Origin: a virus
Length of the DNA stretch: 51,514 nucleotides
Direction: 5' to 3' (one strand)
IMG/VR virus record: IMGVR_UViG_3300032240_002025
Coordinates: 1 to 51,514 of that record
The notes below the pieces were generated by a model that saw only the letters and a list, made by a program, of their open reading frames with translations, had not been told where the DNA came from and ran no database searches. Below, piece by piece: positions 9,454 to 19,100 of the stretch. Numbering within the stretch: position 1 is the first letter of the stretch; the number at the start of each line of letters is the position of its first letter. The translations under genes were made by a program, and so were the position numbers.

Positions 9454-11526
9454 TTAAGATTTAACCAATTCTCTTGTAAATTTAATAAAAGAGTATTGAT
9501 TGACTGTTGGTGTAAATGTAAGTGTGAATGTTCCTGCCGTTATAGTGGCATCAAAATAACCAAGAGAATTTGCAGTTACAATTTCACCATACTGAACTAA
9601 ATTGGCTGTATTACCATCATGTATTGCTAATAATTCTATTGCATGATAACTTGAACCTGCAGTTATTTGACACAAGTATTTTGCAGTACGATATGTCATT
9701 GAAGACCATGTATCAACAGTTGAACTCATCATTAAAAATGATGTACAAGCCGAACCTACTGAAGTAAGTGAAATTGAAGTACAAGCATTATCATACATGG
9801 TAAATGTATTAGCCACCATGTCTTTAGCAGTAACTTTATTAGCGTTTACGTTGGCTGTAGCAAATGAATAGTGTGTAATATCAACGTTATTGTTTGCATC
9901 AATTTCAGGAGTATATCCTTTAAAGAAGTAATATTCTTTTGTACCTGAATCACGAATAAGTCCTGAGTGAGCATTTGTACCATCATTATAGTGACCAGCA
10001 AATCCAATATCTTTAGTATCTGATAAGTAATTACCAACACCTAATAATATTAATGGGTCATTCAATTCAAATGTTGTTGTATTGGAACTAAATGTTGTAC
10101 CTTGAATGATTAAGTTACCAGTAACAGTTAAACTATTATTGCCTGAAATTGTAACTGCACCAGAAATTGTACCACCAGAAGAATTGAATTTTGTATTCGC
10201 TCTATCAAAAGCACCTTGAGCTACCGTTGAAGTAGTATTCGCTAAAGAAAATGCCGATTGTGCATATACTAAAACTGTATTTGAACTATCATATGCTGAT
10301 TGAGCAAGAGTATTGGCTAAGTTTGCTTTGGCAAATCCAGCATCAGCAGTAGTATTGGCTACGTTTGCTTTTGAAAAAGCAGATTGAGTAAACACATTAA
10401 TTGTATTACCCCAAGCATAAGCAGCATCAGCAGTAGTATTGGCTACGTTTGCTTTAGCAAAAGCCGCATTAGCAGTTAAAGAAATATCAGAACTATTAGG
10501 TATTGATGTACCATTTAATACAAGATTTGTTGCATTATCTAACTGTAATGCACCACCAACACTACTTAATTTTATGTCACCAATATATAATGAATTTGGT
10601 CCAACATAAACTGATTTCCAAGGATAACTTGCTGAACCTAAAGTATTTGTATTTGCTGATGTTGGTAATATATTACCTGTTACAGTAACATCACCAGAAA
10701 TTGTACCACCAGACGAATTAAATTTTGTATTTGCTCTATCAAAAGCAGCTTGAGCTAACGTATTGGCTACGTTTGCTTTAGCAAATCCCGCTTCAGCTGT
10801 TGTATTGGCTACGTTTGCTTTAGCAAATCCTGCTTCTGCTGTAGTATTGGCCACATTGGCTTTACTATATGCTGACTGTGCAAATACATTAATTGTATTA
10901 GACCAATCATATGCAGATTGAGATACTGTTGAAGTAGTATTTGCTAAAGAAAATGCTGATTGCGCATAAAGTAAAACTGTATTTACTTTGGCAAATCCAG
11001 CATCAGCGGTAATATTGGCTAAGTTTGCTTTATCAAAGGCAGCTTGGCCAGTAATGTTGGCCGTATTTGCCATAGTATATGCTGATTGAGCAAATACATT
11101 AATTGTATTAGACCAATTATATGCTGATTGAGCAATTGTATTTGCCACATTTGCTTTATCAAAGGCAGATTGACCGGTAACGTTGGCTGTATTCGCTTGA
11201 TTAAATGCTGATTGAGCAAGTGTGTTGGCTAAATTTGCTTTGGCAAATCCAGCATCAGCAGTAGTATTGGCTGTGTTTGCTTTTATAAATGCGCCATTGG
11301 CAGTATCAAAAGCTGCCGCTGCATATGTACCAGTTGCTGCGCTATTGGCAGTATTGTATGCCGCTTGAGCAAAAGTTTGTGTAGCTAAATATGTACCACC
11401 AGGAGTAGCTCCGTCTTGAACAGAAATTTGTTTTGTGGTTGTATCAATTGCAATTTCACCCACAGCTCCTGTAAAAGCTTGGACTTGTGCAGTATTACCT
11501 CTTCTAAATTGTACTTGTGATGGCAT
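9454..11526 (-). CDS. Repeat-rich tail fibre with Mtd-like N-terminal domain
   Basis: 690 aa. Residues 1-50 (QFRRGNTAQVQAFTGAVGE, then QDGATPGGT) match the N-terminal attachment domain found in many phage fibres and in the Bordetella phage tropism determinant. Residues about 55-275 and 355-455 consist of a degenerate 14-residue repeat (AGFAKANVANTTAE and variants such as AQSAFDKANVANTI). At two heptads per repeat this fits a long trimeric helical shaft. Two copies of KFNSSGGTISG then lead to beta segments and a globular tip ending in TPTVNQYSFIKFTRELVKS. A GGAG element precedes the ATG and a late promoter lies 23 bases upstream. Confidence 0.82.
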   Translation of the reverse strand: MPSQVQFRRGNTAQVQAFTGAVGEIAIDTTTKQISVQDGATPGGTYLATQTFAQAAYNTANSAATGTYAAAAFDTANGAFIKANTANTTADAGFAKANLANTLAQSAFNQANTANVTGQSAFDKANVANTIAQSAYNWSNTINVFAQSAYTMANTANITGQAAFDKANLANITADAGFAKVNTVLLYAQSAFSLANTTSTVSQSAYDWSNTINVFAQSAYSKANVANTTAEAGFAKANVANTTAEAGFAKANVANTLAQAAFDRANTKFNSSGGTISGDVTVTGNILPTSANTNTLGSASYPWKSVYVGPNSLYIGDIKLSSVGGALQLDNATNLVLNGTSIPNSSDISLTANAAFAKANVANTTADAAYAWGNTINVFTQSAFSKANVANTTADAGFAKANLANTLAQSAYDSSNTVLVYAQSAFSLANTTSTVAQGAFDRANTKFNSSGGTISGAVTISGNNSLTVTGNLIIQGTTFSSNTTTFELNDPLILLGVGNYLSDTKDIGFAGHYNDGTNAHSGLIRDSGTKEYYFFKGYTPEIDANNNVDITHYSFATANVNANKVTAKDMVANTFTMYDNACTSISLTSVGSACTSFLMMSSTVDTWSSMTYRTAKYLCQITAGSSYHAIELLAIHDGNTANLVQYGEIVTANSLGYFDATITAGTFTLTFTPTVNQYSFIKFTRELVKS

Positions 11527-11548
11527 CTAAAGCTCCGAATATTTTATA

Positions 11549-11556
11549 TATTTATC
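11549..11556 (-). promoter_or_regulatory. T4-type late promoter octamer
   Basis: GATAAATA on the minus strand, 23 bases upstream of the 690-aa fibre start and inside the 39-base gap after the next gene. It differs from the T4 consensus TATAAATA only in the first base. Spacing is right for a transcript start just ahead of the GGAG ribosome binding site. Confidence 0.6.
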
Positions 11557-11565
11557 ATAGTTTAA

Positions 11566-12708
11566 TTATGATATAGTTCCTAAATCTGATATTTGTGTAC
11601 TCCCTATAGGATCCATACAATCAAAAGATGTAGTTAAACTAATTCCAAAAGCATCAACTGTAGGACCTGCTGCACCAACATAGGCTTCATTTTCATCATA
11701 ACTTTCATTTTTTAAATAATCATACACCGGAAAATAATTTAATGTTGAATGATTATAACCACCAATACCTTGGCTTGTACCGCCACCACCACCTGTAGAA
11801 TTAATTGTGATGGTTTTTGTTGAACTATTTGCTGATATGGTAATATTATTACCAGCTTGAATGTTCAATGCATCTGTTGAAGTATCCGCATAAATTGGAG
11901 TTCCATTTGCATTAACTGTTGCAAATGAATTCGTTGATGTTCCGGCCGCACCTTGTACACCTTGAGGTCCTGTACTACCTTGAGGGCCTGTTGGACCATA
12001 AGGACCTATACTACCTTGATAACCTTGAAAACCTTGTGGTCCAGTAGAACCTTGAACACCTACAGAACCTTGAGGTCCAGTAGAACCTTGAGCACCTACA
12101 GAACCTTGAGGTCCTGTGGCACCTTGTACGCCTTGAGGTCCAGTAGAACCTTGAGCACCTACAGAACCTTGAGGTCCAGTTAAACCTTGAGAACCTTGTG
12201 GACCGGTAGCTCCTTGTACACCTTGTGGACCGGTAGCTCCTTGTACACCTTGAGGTCCAGTTGAACCTTGAGAACCTTGTGGACCGGTAGCTCCTTGTAC
12301 ACCTTGAGGTCCAGTTGAACCTTGTACACCTTGAGGTCCAGTTGAACCTTGAGAACCCTGTGGACCTGTAGCACCTTGTACACCCTGTGGACCTGAAGCA
12401 CCTTGACCAATAGTAATTGTTTTTGATGTTGTATTCGTTGTAATACTAATACCATTTGCACCAGTAAAAGTGAGTGTATCGCTGGCACTTGTAGCTAATA
12501 TTAAAGATGAATTTGAATTAATTGTGGCAAAAGAATTTGCCGAACTTCCGCCTCCGCCTGAACCGGAAATTGTTGAGATTGTTCCATTAGCCGCACGATA
12601 AAATAATTTACCGTCAGCGTAGTTAATCGAAAGTTCACCGTTGGCTAGTGTTGATGGTACGTTGCCAGGAACTCCAGATTTTTTTAATACTATTGTTGTA
12701 TTTGCCAT
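11566..12708 (-). CDS. Collagen-like tail fibre without S74 domain
   Basis: 380 aa. The N-terminal module (about 1-50, TIVLKKSGVPGNVPSTLANGE) is the short fibre-attachment domain also present in the proteins at 13348 and 15306. Residues about 118-240 are Gly-X-Y triplets built from a [19 protein letters not shown]-type repeat. A beta-rich segment follows, then a C-terminal tip (about 310-380) containing YFPVYDYLKNESYDENEAY and ending LGTIS. Unlike the other long collagen-like proteins here it lacks the S74 chaperone, so it must trimerise by other means. It starts 5 bases after the coiled-coil gene. Confidence 0.82.
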   Translation of the reverse strand: MANTTIVLKKSGVPGNVPSTLANGELSINYADGKLFYRAANGTISTISGSGGGGSSANSFATINSNSSLILATSASDTLTFTGANGISITTNTTSKTITIGQGASGPQGVQGATGPQGSQGSTGPQGVQGSTGPQGVQGATGPQGSQGSTGPQGVQGATGPQGVQGATGPQGSQGLTGPQGSVGAQGSTGPQGVQGATGPQGSVGAQGSTGPQGSVGVQGSTGPQGFQGYQGSIGPYGPTGPQGSTGPQGVQGAAGTSTNSFATVNANGTPIYADTSTDALNIQAGNNITISANSSTKTITINSTGGGGGTSQGIGGYNHSTLNYFPVYDYLKNESYDENEAYVGAAGPTVDAFGISLTTSFDCMDPIGSTQISDLGTIS

Positions 12709-12712
12709 TTAA

Positions 12713-13318
12713 TTAAAAACTTCCGCCATCCTTTATTATGGTATTATTTTCTGGTGTAACAATTTCTAAATTTTCAATAACAACAGTATTTTTTATTTCA
12801 TCAATTTTTTTACGTTTGGCAGGAGTTAATTGTAAATAGTCAATTTTATCAGTCAATTCTTTAATTTTTTCACTATGTGATTCTTGTAAATTTTTTAATT
12901 TACTTTCATAATCATTGCGAGTATTTTGATGTAAATCTCTTTCTTTAGATAGTTCATTTCTAAAAGTATCTAAATGAGAAATTTGATGTTTTACATTATC
13001 ATATTCAGACCTCATTGAATTTAATTCATTTACTTGTCTGTTCAAATTATCAATATGTTCATTTTTTTGTTTCAATTCTGATTGTAAATTTTCTATACGA
13101 TTATCATTATCAACAGAATTATTATGTTTAATTATTTCTAATTCATCATTTAAATTATCAATAATACCATTTAAATTATCTAATTGTTTAGATTGTGTTT
13201 CAATAACTTCATTAGTAACTTTTGCATTTGCCTGTAAAGAAACATTTCTTACAATTGCGTCCGTTAATGTACTTGTTAAAATTTCTACATAATAATTAAC
13301 ATAATTCTCATTACTCAT
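12713..13318 (-). CDS. Coiled-coil protein of the fibre locus
   Basis: 201 aa. Not recognised as a named family. Residues about 25-165 have strong coiled-coil character, rich in Asn, Glu, Lys and Leu heptads. The C-terminus ends IIKDGGSF, matching the last residues of the three neighbouring proteins upstream (DGGTF, DGGSF, DAGYF). It may be a fibre assembly chaperone or structural rod; its coupling to fibre genes on both sides supports a role in adhesin assembly (inference). An AGGAG site precedes the ATG at 13318. Confidence 0.65.
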   Translation of the reverse strand: MSNENYVNYYVEILTSTLTDAIVRNVSLQANAKVTNEVIETQSKQLDNLNGIIDNLNDELEIIKHNNSVDNDNRIENLQSELKQKNEHIDNLNRQVNELNSMRSEYDNVKHQISHLDTFRNELSKERDLHQNTRNDYESKLKNLQESHSEKIKELTDKIDYLQLTPAKRKKIDEIKNTVVIENLEIVTPENNTIIKDGGSF

Positions 13319-13347
13319 TTCAAACTCCTATAATAAATTAATAAATT

Positions 13348-15261
13348 TTAGAACGTGCCACCATCCATTGTTGTTGTCCAAACAGGAACTCCTGCATTTG
13401 TTACAGTAAGAATTTGATTTGACCAAGTTTGGTCAGAAGTACCTGCAGCAGCGGTAACACCAATCGCACCTGTTCCATTACCATAAGTGATACCGTTTGT
13501 TGTAAATGAAGAAGCCCCAGTACCGCCTTGGCCTACTGTTAATCCAGAGATTGCGGAATATGTTAAAGCAGTTGTTCTACCATAAGCGTCAACAGATACA
13601 GAAGTGATTGTATTATTTTGTAGACCGGAAGTTCCTGTAACTGTTAATGATGAATTTGCTAATGATTGTAAGGCGCCTGTACCATTGCCAACTATCATTT
13701 GACCAGAATTAAACGTGCTTGCACCAGTACCACCAGACGGAACACCAAGAGCAGTACCTAAAGTAACAACACCAGACGAATTGATGTTCATGGCATCAGT
13801 AGTACCATTATTCACTACAAAGTGAATTGCGTTAGCGCTATGTGTACCAAGAACTAAATCTGCATCTTGAGAATATAAGTAAACTGCATTTGGTTTATCT
13901 AATACACCTGGACCAGAGAATCCAGAACTGTTCATACCAAAGTCACCAAAGTAGGTGTCGTTAGTAGACCTATCGTTATTTACAACGAAATCGACAGATG
14001 ATTGTGTTCCTGTATTAGCATTTTGAATAACAAATTGTGCAAAAGTATTACTGTTAGCAGAGAAAGAACTAAGTAAATTATTTGCAACGAATGTTGTAGT
14101 ACCAACAGAAATTAATGCAGCGTTGATATTTGTAAAGTTTGCAGTACCAGTAAATGTTGGACTCTGACTTAAAACAACTGAACCTGTACCAGTACTTGTT
14201 GTAGTTCCTGTACCGCCATTAGCAACAGGTAATGTACCACTTACGCCGGTTGTTAATGATACGTTACTAGATAAACCTAAATCAGCAATCAAAGATGCTT
14301 TAGTTAACGATGCATAGTTTACTGTATTGCCTGTTGGATCTGTTGTTAAATTCTTAAACAAATAGAAATTACCAGCAGATGTACCACCTGAACCTTCACG
14401 AATCAAACCGTGATAAGCTACAGAAGAACCTGTATTAGAACCACCATAGAAACCGATATCTACAACATCCGATGTATTATTATTTGCAGCTAATTTAATT
14501 AAAGAATCATTAGTTTGTACAGTAGCAGTACTTACAAATGTTTGTGTACCTGTAACAATTAAATTACCAGCAATTGTTAAGTCAGTAGAAATAGTTTGTA
14601 GACCAACCGAAGTTGTATTAGTTCGAGCAATCGTATTATCAGTAGAAATAACTACGTTAGCACCACCTGAACCATTAGCAGTTTCAGTTACAACGATACC
14701 TGTTCCGTTACCTATGATTGAAAGTACATTACCTGTTTGTAATGTACTAGTACCTGAGTTACCTGAAACTACAATACTAGAAGAAATTGTATTAGTTGTT
14801 ACAGAAAGAATACGACCGTTTGCACCAATTTGCAATGTAGGAATACTTGTTGGATTACCGTAATAACCTGCACTTAATCCTGAAACACTATTTAAAGAAG
14901 CATTTAATGAGACATTATTATTGCCTTGAAAGTATTGTGCTGAAGCGGTAATATCACCACCAGAAATCTGGAAAGTATTATTTGATACAGTTGCAATAGC
15001 TAAGTTAGCAGTACCAAATAATTGACCAAAAAAAGCACCATCAGACCTACGTTTTACTAACGTATTTGCTGTATTAGCAGAAGTTGCTGCGTCAATTGTT
15101 TGAGTATAAAGTAGACCACCAATATTAACAATGCCAGTTCCAGTAGTATTACCTAAGAAAAGTGTGTTTGAAAGGTACGAATATGCAAATTCACCTGAAG
15201 CTAAACTGGTCGGAGAAGAAGTAACGCTTGACCGTTTAATTAAAATATTTGTATTAGCCAT
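13348..15261 (-). CDS. Large tail fibre protein
   Basis: 637 aa. It has the short fibre N-terminal module (NILIKRSSVTSSPTSLASGE, about 1-50), then long Gly/Ser/Thr/Asn-rich beta repeats, including several GGTGA motifs (VANGGTGTT, VPSGGTGAS, GQGGTGAS) typical of phage tail-fibre beta shafts. It ends TTMDGGTF, the shared DGGxF-type terminus of this locus. It carries no S74 domain or enzyme signature. The first 80 residues align with the small protein encoded at 15306-15572, which looks like a free copy of this head domain. Confidence 0.8.
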   Translation of the reverse strand: MANTNILIKRSSVTSSPTSLASGEFAYSYLSNTLFLGNTTGTGIVNIGGLLYTQTIDAATSANTANTLVKRRSDGAFFGQLFGTANLAIATVSNNTFQISGGDITASAQYFQGNNNVSLNASLNSVSGLSAGYYGNPTSIPTLQIGANGRILSVTTNTISSSIVVSGNSGTSTLQTGNVLSIIGNGTGIVVTETANGSGGANVVISTDNTIARTNTTSVGLQTISTDLTIAGNLIVTGTQTFVSTATVQTNDSLIKLAANNNTSDVVDIGFYGGSNTGSSVAYHGLIREGSGGTSAGNFYLFKNLTTDPTGNTVNYASLTKASLIADLGLSSNVSLTTGVSGTLPVANGGTGTTTSTGTGSVVLSQSPTFTGTANFTNINAALISVGTTTFVANNLLSSFSANSNTFAQFVIQNANTGTQSSVDFVVNNDRSTNDTYFGDFGMNSSGFSGPGVLDKPNAVYLYSQDADLVLGTHSANAIHFVVNNGTTDAMNINSSGVVTLGTALGVPSGGTGASTFNSGQMIVGNGTGALQSLANSSLTVTGTSGLQNNTITSVSVDAYGRTTALTYSAISGLTVGQGGTGASSFTTNGITYGNGTGAIGVTAAAGTSDQTWSNQILTVTNAGVPVWTTTMDGGTF

Positions 15262-15299
15262 TTTTGGATCCTGTTATTGTTATTCTATTTTTATTATTC

Positions 15300-15307
15300 T
15301 ATTTATT
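15300..15307 (-). promoter_or_regulatory. Possible late promoter octamer
   Basis: AATAAATA on the minus strand, 39 bases upstream of the 637-aa fibre gene. It overlaps the stop codon of the preceding gene and has one deviation from TATAAATA, so it is a weak call. Confidence 0.3.
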
Positions 15308-15572
15308 AAAAACTACCACCATCTATTAAATCTACAAAAACATTGGCAGAACCATTAGAATCTCTAAAAACTAATGTATTTGCCGTATTATTTCTAGTTG
15401 CATTTTCAAGAGTGTTAATATAATACTGTCCGCCAATTTTAATTACATTACTATTGTTATTACCAATAAAAAGTGTATTTGAAACAAAAGAATAGGCTAG
15501 TTCACCATCATTTAAATCTGTTGGTACGGCAGTTACATATGACCGGAGTATTTGTATTATTGTATTGGCCAA
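15306..15572 (-). CDS. Small fibre-head protein (paralogue of the 637-aa fibre N-terminus)
   Basis: 88 aa from a TTG start at 15572, which directly follows the upstream stop (TAA, one base, TTG). The start is chosen because LANTIIQILRSYV aligns with MANTNILIKRSSV of the next gene; an ATG at 15593 would add seven residues overlapping the upstream gene. The protein consists only of the fibre N-terminal domain (DLNDGELAYSFVSNTLFIGN, GGQYYINTLENA) and ends DLIDGGSF. Being nothing but an attachment head plus the shared C-terminal tag, it may cap the baseplate/fibre socket or act as an adaptor (inference). Confidence 0.65.
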   Translation of the reverse strand: MANTIIQILRSYVTAVPTDLNDGELAYSFVSNTLFIGNNNSNVIKIGGQYYINTLENATRNNTANTLVFRDSNGSANVFVDLIDGGSF

Positions 15573-15573
15573 T

Positions 15574-15813
15574 TTAGAAATACCCTGCGTCAAGTGATGT
15601 TAAATTAAACGGTAAAGTTCCTGCATTTGTTAGATAAAAATTATCTGTGTTAGCACTATATGCAATAATAGAACCATCAGCCAAACCATTTAAGTTTAAA
15701 TCTGGTGCTTGGTGTAATCTATTACCTAAATTACGGCTTGTAACCGTAGGTGGAGTTGGAGTTCCAACTCTTACATTAATTGAGGCTGGAGGAGTGATTG
15801 TTACATTTGGCAT
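15574..15813 (-). CDS. Small virion-associated protein of the fibre locus
   Basis: 79 aa, not assigned to a named family. Proline/threonine-rich start (PNVTITPPASINVRV), a central segment LADGSIIAYSANTDNFYL that resembles a beta-hairpin seen in fibre proteins, and a C-terminus SLDAGYF related to the DGGxF ending of its neighbours. Its stop is followed after one base by the TTG start of the next gene, and its start overlaps the preceding stop by one base. Confidence 0.6.
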   Translation of the reverse strand: MPNVTITPPASINVRVGTPTPPTVTSRNLGNRLHQAPDLNLNGLADGSIIAYSANTDNFYLTNAGTLPFNLTSLDAGYF

Positions 15814-16148
15814 TATCTTGTTACCGATGGTAATACTTCAGCAATTCCTTCTAATATTCTCAATACATTATTACTTTGGTCAGTAATTTTGGCGTCATAC
15901 ACATAACGACCTGCTGGAATATTTGCTGTGTTTGCAGCCGATAAATTCAATGTAATTGAACCTGTATTTGAGTTAATTGATGTTTGAAATATCGCTGTTG
16001 TATTAGAAGAATAGTGAGATTTACGAATTTGACTATTGGCTGTATAACCTACCAAATTATAAGCATCACCATACACATCATCTAATGTGATGCTTGTTGA
16101 AAAAGTCGCACCTTGTTCTATGTAAAGATTGGTATATGCAGCTGGCAT
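15813..16148 (-). CDS. Conserved beta-sandwich phage structural protein
   Basis: 111 aa. NLYIEQGATFSTSITL, then NLVGYTANSQIRKS, ITLNLSAANTANIPAGRYVYDA and RILEGIAEVLPSVTR form the pattern of a small beta-sandwich protein widespread in tailed phages, where it sits near baseplate or fibre genes. It probably forms an oligomeric baseplate or fibre-base component, but the exact role is unknown. It is the first gene after a late promoter (16181-16188) and has AGAGGAAA before its ATG. Confidence 0.65.
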   Translation of the reverse strand: MPAAYTNLYIEQGATFSTSITLDDVYGDAYNLVGYTANSQIRKSHYSSNTTAIFQTSINSNTGSITLNLSAANTANIPAGRYVYDAKITDQSNNVLRILEGIAEVLPSVTR

Positions 16149-16180
16149 TGTTTCCTCTGTGAAATCATTATCCTATTGGA

Positions 16181-16188
16181 TATTTATG
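16181..16188 (-). promoter_or_regulatory. T4-type late promoter octamer
   Basis: CATAAATA on the minus strand in the 43-base gap ahead of the 111-aa gene, 33 bases from its start. It is followed at once by a small TATCC-AATA-GGATA hairpin. It should drive the group of small fibre-locus genes. Confidence 0.6.
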
Positions 16189-16191
16189 CCA

Positions 16192-19100
16192 TTATTTTTT
16201 CTTCAATTCGTCAATCTCAACTTTGAGTTCTTTGATAGCTTCAATCAGAACACCAACAATATTACCATAAGCTACAGATAATGTTTTATCATCATCATTA
16301 TTTTCAAGTACAACCTCTGGTAATATTTTTTGAATTTCTTGAGCAATTACACCAAGACCACGTTTGCCGTCTTTATCAAAACTTACACCACGAAGAGCAG
16401 AAACTTTATCTAAAGCATTATTAATTGTTGTTACATTAGTTTTCAGTCTCATATCAGAGTAGGCAGTGATATTACCTGGTGCTGTAAAATCTCCATCTGA
16501 AGTAAAGTAGTAACTTTTTCCAGTAGCAGTCATTTGAATTGACCAACTAAGACCCGGAGTAATTGGACCTCCAGAACCAAAATAACCCGCATCTTGAAAG
16601 TTTCCACCGCTTGATTGCGTCACAAACCTTATTGCCTTGCCAATACCACCTAGTGTGGTGACACAGACAAGATTATTACCAGTACTGACATTAGTATTAT
16701 ATGTATTAGCTATAATTTGCCCTTGGCCATTATTGATAATATATGCAGATATATTTGGAGCACCTTGTGTGCCAACAGTTAAAGGACCGCTAACTACTAA
16801 ACTTGACCCACTCGATAAACCTTGTGGTCCTGTAGGACCTTGAACCCCGCTAGCACCTTGAGCACCAGTAGGACCTTGTGGTCCAGTAGCACCTTGTGTA
16901 CCATTAAATCCATTAAATCCTTGAGGACCTTGAGCACCAGTAGCACCTTGAGCACCAGTAGCACCTTGAGCACCAGTAGCACCTTGGAATCCTTGGGGAC
17001 CTTGAGCACCAGTAGCACCTTGGAATCCTTGGGGACCTTGAAAACCAGCAACACCTTGAACACCTTGGAATCCTTGGGGACCTTGAAAACCAGCAACACC
17101 TTGTACACCTTGAAATCCTTGAGGACCTTGAAAACCAGCAACACCTTGTACACCTTGAAATCCTTGAGGACCTTGAAAACCAGGAGCAGTAGGACCTGTC
17201 CAATAACCAGCAGCATTTGCAATGGTTGTACTGCCAATTTTTATACCACCATTGGCTGACAATGTTGATGTTACAAATAATGTACTTTGTACATTTGTTG
17301 TTCCTGTAATATCTCCACCAGATTTTGCGAAATGTGCAGCATCGGTGTATGATTTTAAACCAGTATTTGCTTGGTCTACATATGCCTTCATAGCAGTATT
17401 CGAAGCAACTACATATGATGTCATGCCTGTGTTTGCTTGGTCAACATAGGCTTTCATGCCTGTGTTTGCTTGGTCAACATAGGCTTTCATGGCAGTATTA
17501 GATGTAGTATCTAATGTTTGTAAAAATGTATTAGCATTTGCCAAAGCATATGATGTTGCATATGTCATTGAATTACTTGAATAAGAATTACCACTTGCAT
17601 ATTCATCAGTTACAATACGATAAACAGAACCACTAATGACGTTTGCAACGCCCCATTCTTTATTTGTTTCATTCCAACGAATTGAAGCATTAGTTCCAGG
17701 TAATCTATTTACATTAAAATATGCATAATTACCTGCTGCAATTGCTGTACCACCATATAATGTAAAGCTTGGTGCTTGATATATTGTTGGTGAAGCAATA
17801 GTGAAATTACCTTGTACGGTTAATCCACCATTACCTGCTGATTGACCAACAACCAAACTATAAATGTTTGCTGATGATGTTGAATTACCCATGAATAAAA
17901 TATTAGGTACATTCAAATTACCACCAACTCCTAAGTCAGTAGTAGTGTTTGCTGTACCAACTAACTGTGTTGCACCTGAAACATATAATTTCGAAGCTAC
18001 AACATTGGATGCCTGTACATTACTATTAACCCATACATTACCTGTAGCCACAACATTTGATGTAGTAATATTACTTGTTACAAATATGTTGGATGAAAAT
18101 ATATTACTCGAAGCCGTTATATTAGTCGATACGATATTAGCTGCATTAATATTAGTAGTTACATAAACACTACCTGTGGCTACTACGTTAGATGTAGTTA
18201 CATTATTAGTTACAAATACATTAGAACTTATAATGTTACCAGAAGCGGTAACATTGGTTGATATAATATTGGCCGCATTAATATTAGTAGTTACATAGAC
18301 ACTACCTGTGGCTACTACATTAGATGTAGTTACGTTATTAGTTACATACACACTACCTGTAGCAACCACGTTAGATGTAGTTATGTTACTTGTAACAAAA
18401 GAATTAGATGAAAATATATTACCTGAAGCAGTTACGTTTGTAGACACAACATTGGATGCATTAATATTGCTAGTTACATATACACTACCTGTAGCAACCA
18501 CGTTAGATGTTGTTACATTATTGGTTACATATACACTACCTGTAGCAACCACGTTAGATGTTGTTACATTATTGGTTACATAAACACTACCTGTGGCTAC
18601 TAAATTAGCAGTCGTTACATTATTTGTAACATTTAAATTTGCTGTGTTTATTGATGTATTAGCTTGTACAATATCTATATAAGCATTACCAGTAACAGTT
18701 AATAACCTAGTATTGGCACTTGTATTGGCTTGTAATACATCAGTCCAAGTTTTTCCAACTACATTTAAAGTTCTACCAACATATGAATCAAGTGATGTAA
18801 TACTGTTACTTGTAGTTGTATTGTAAACTACATTTAAATTGTTTCCTAAAAATGTATTACCTGTAACATTTAATCTACCAGCAAGATTAGAAGTGTTGGC
18901 AACATAAAGTCCTGTACCAGGTCCGTTGGCTTGTATAAGGCCAGAAGCAATTAAAGTTAGTTGTGTATTTTGAAGGTATACTTGTCCTGATTGTACCGTT
19001 AAATTATTTTGAATAGTTGCTGACGAACCAGTACCGGTTACTTGTAAAGAACCAGCAAAAATTGCTTGATTATTTACTTGTAGTCCTAATGAAGAATCAT

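Noticed and set aside
9454-11526. Diversity-generating retroelement target, suggested by the Mtd-like N-terminal domain
   Set aside because: No reverse transcriptase or template repeat is visible in the window, and the domain is common in ordinary fibre proteins.
11940-12420. Regular short repeats resembling a CRISPR array
   Set aside because: Repeats follow the triplet coding pattern, with no constant repeat-spacer alternation, and lie in a collagen-like coding sequence; no cas genes nearby.
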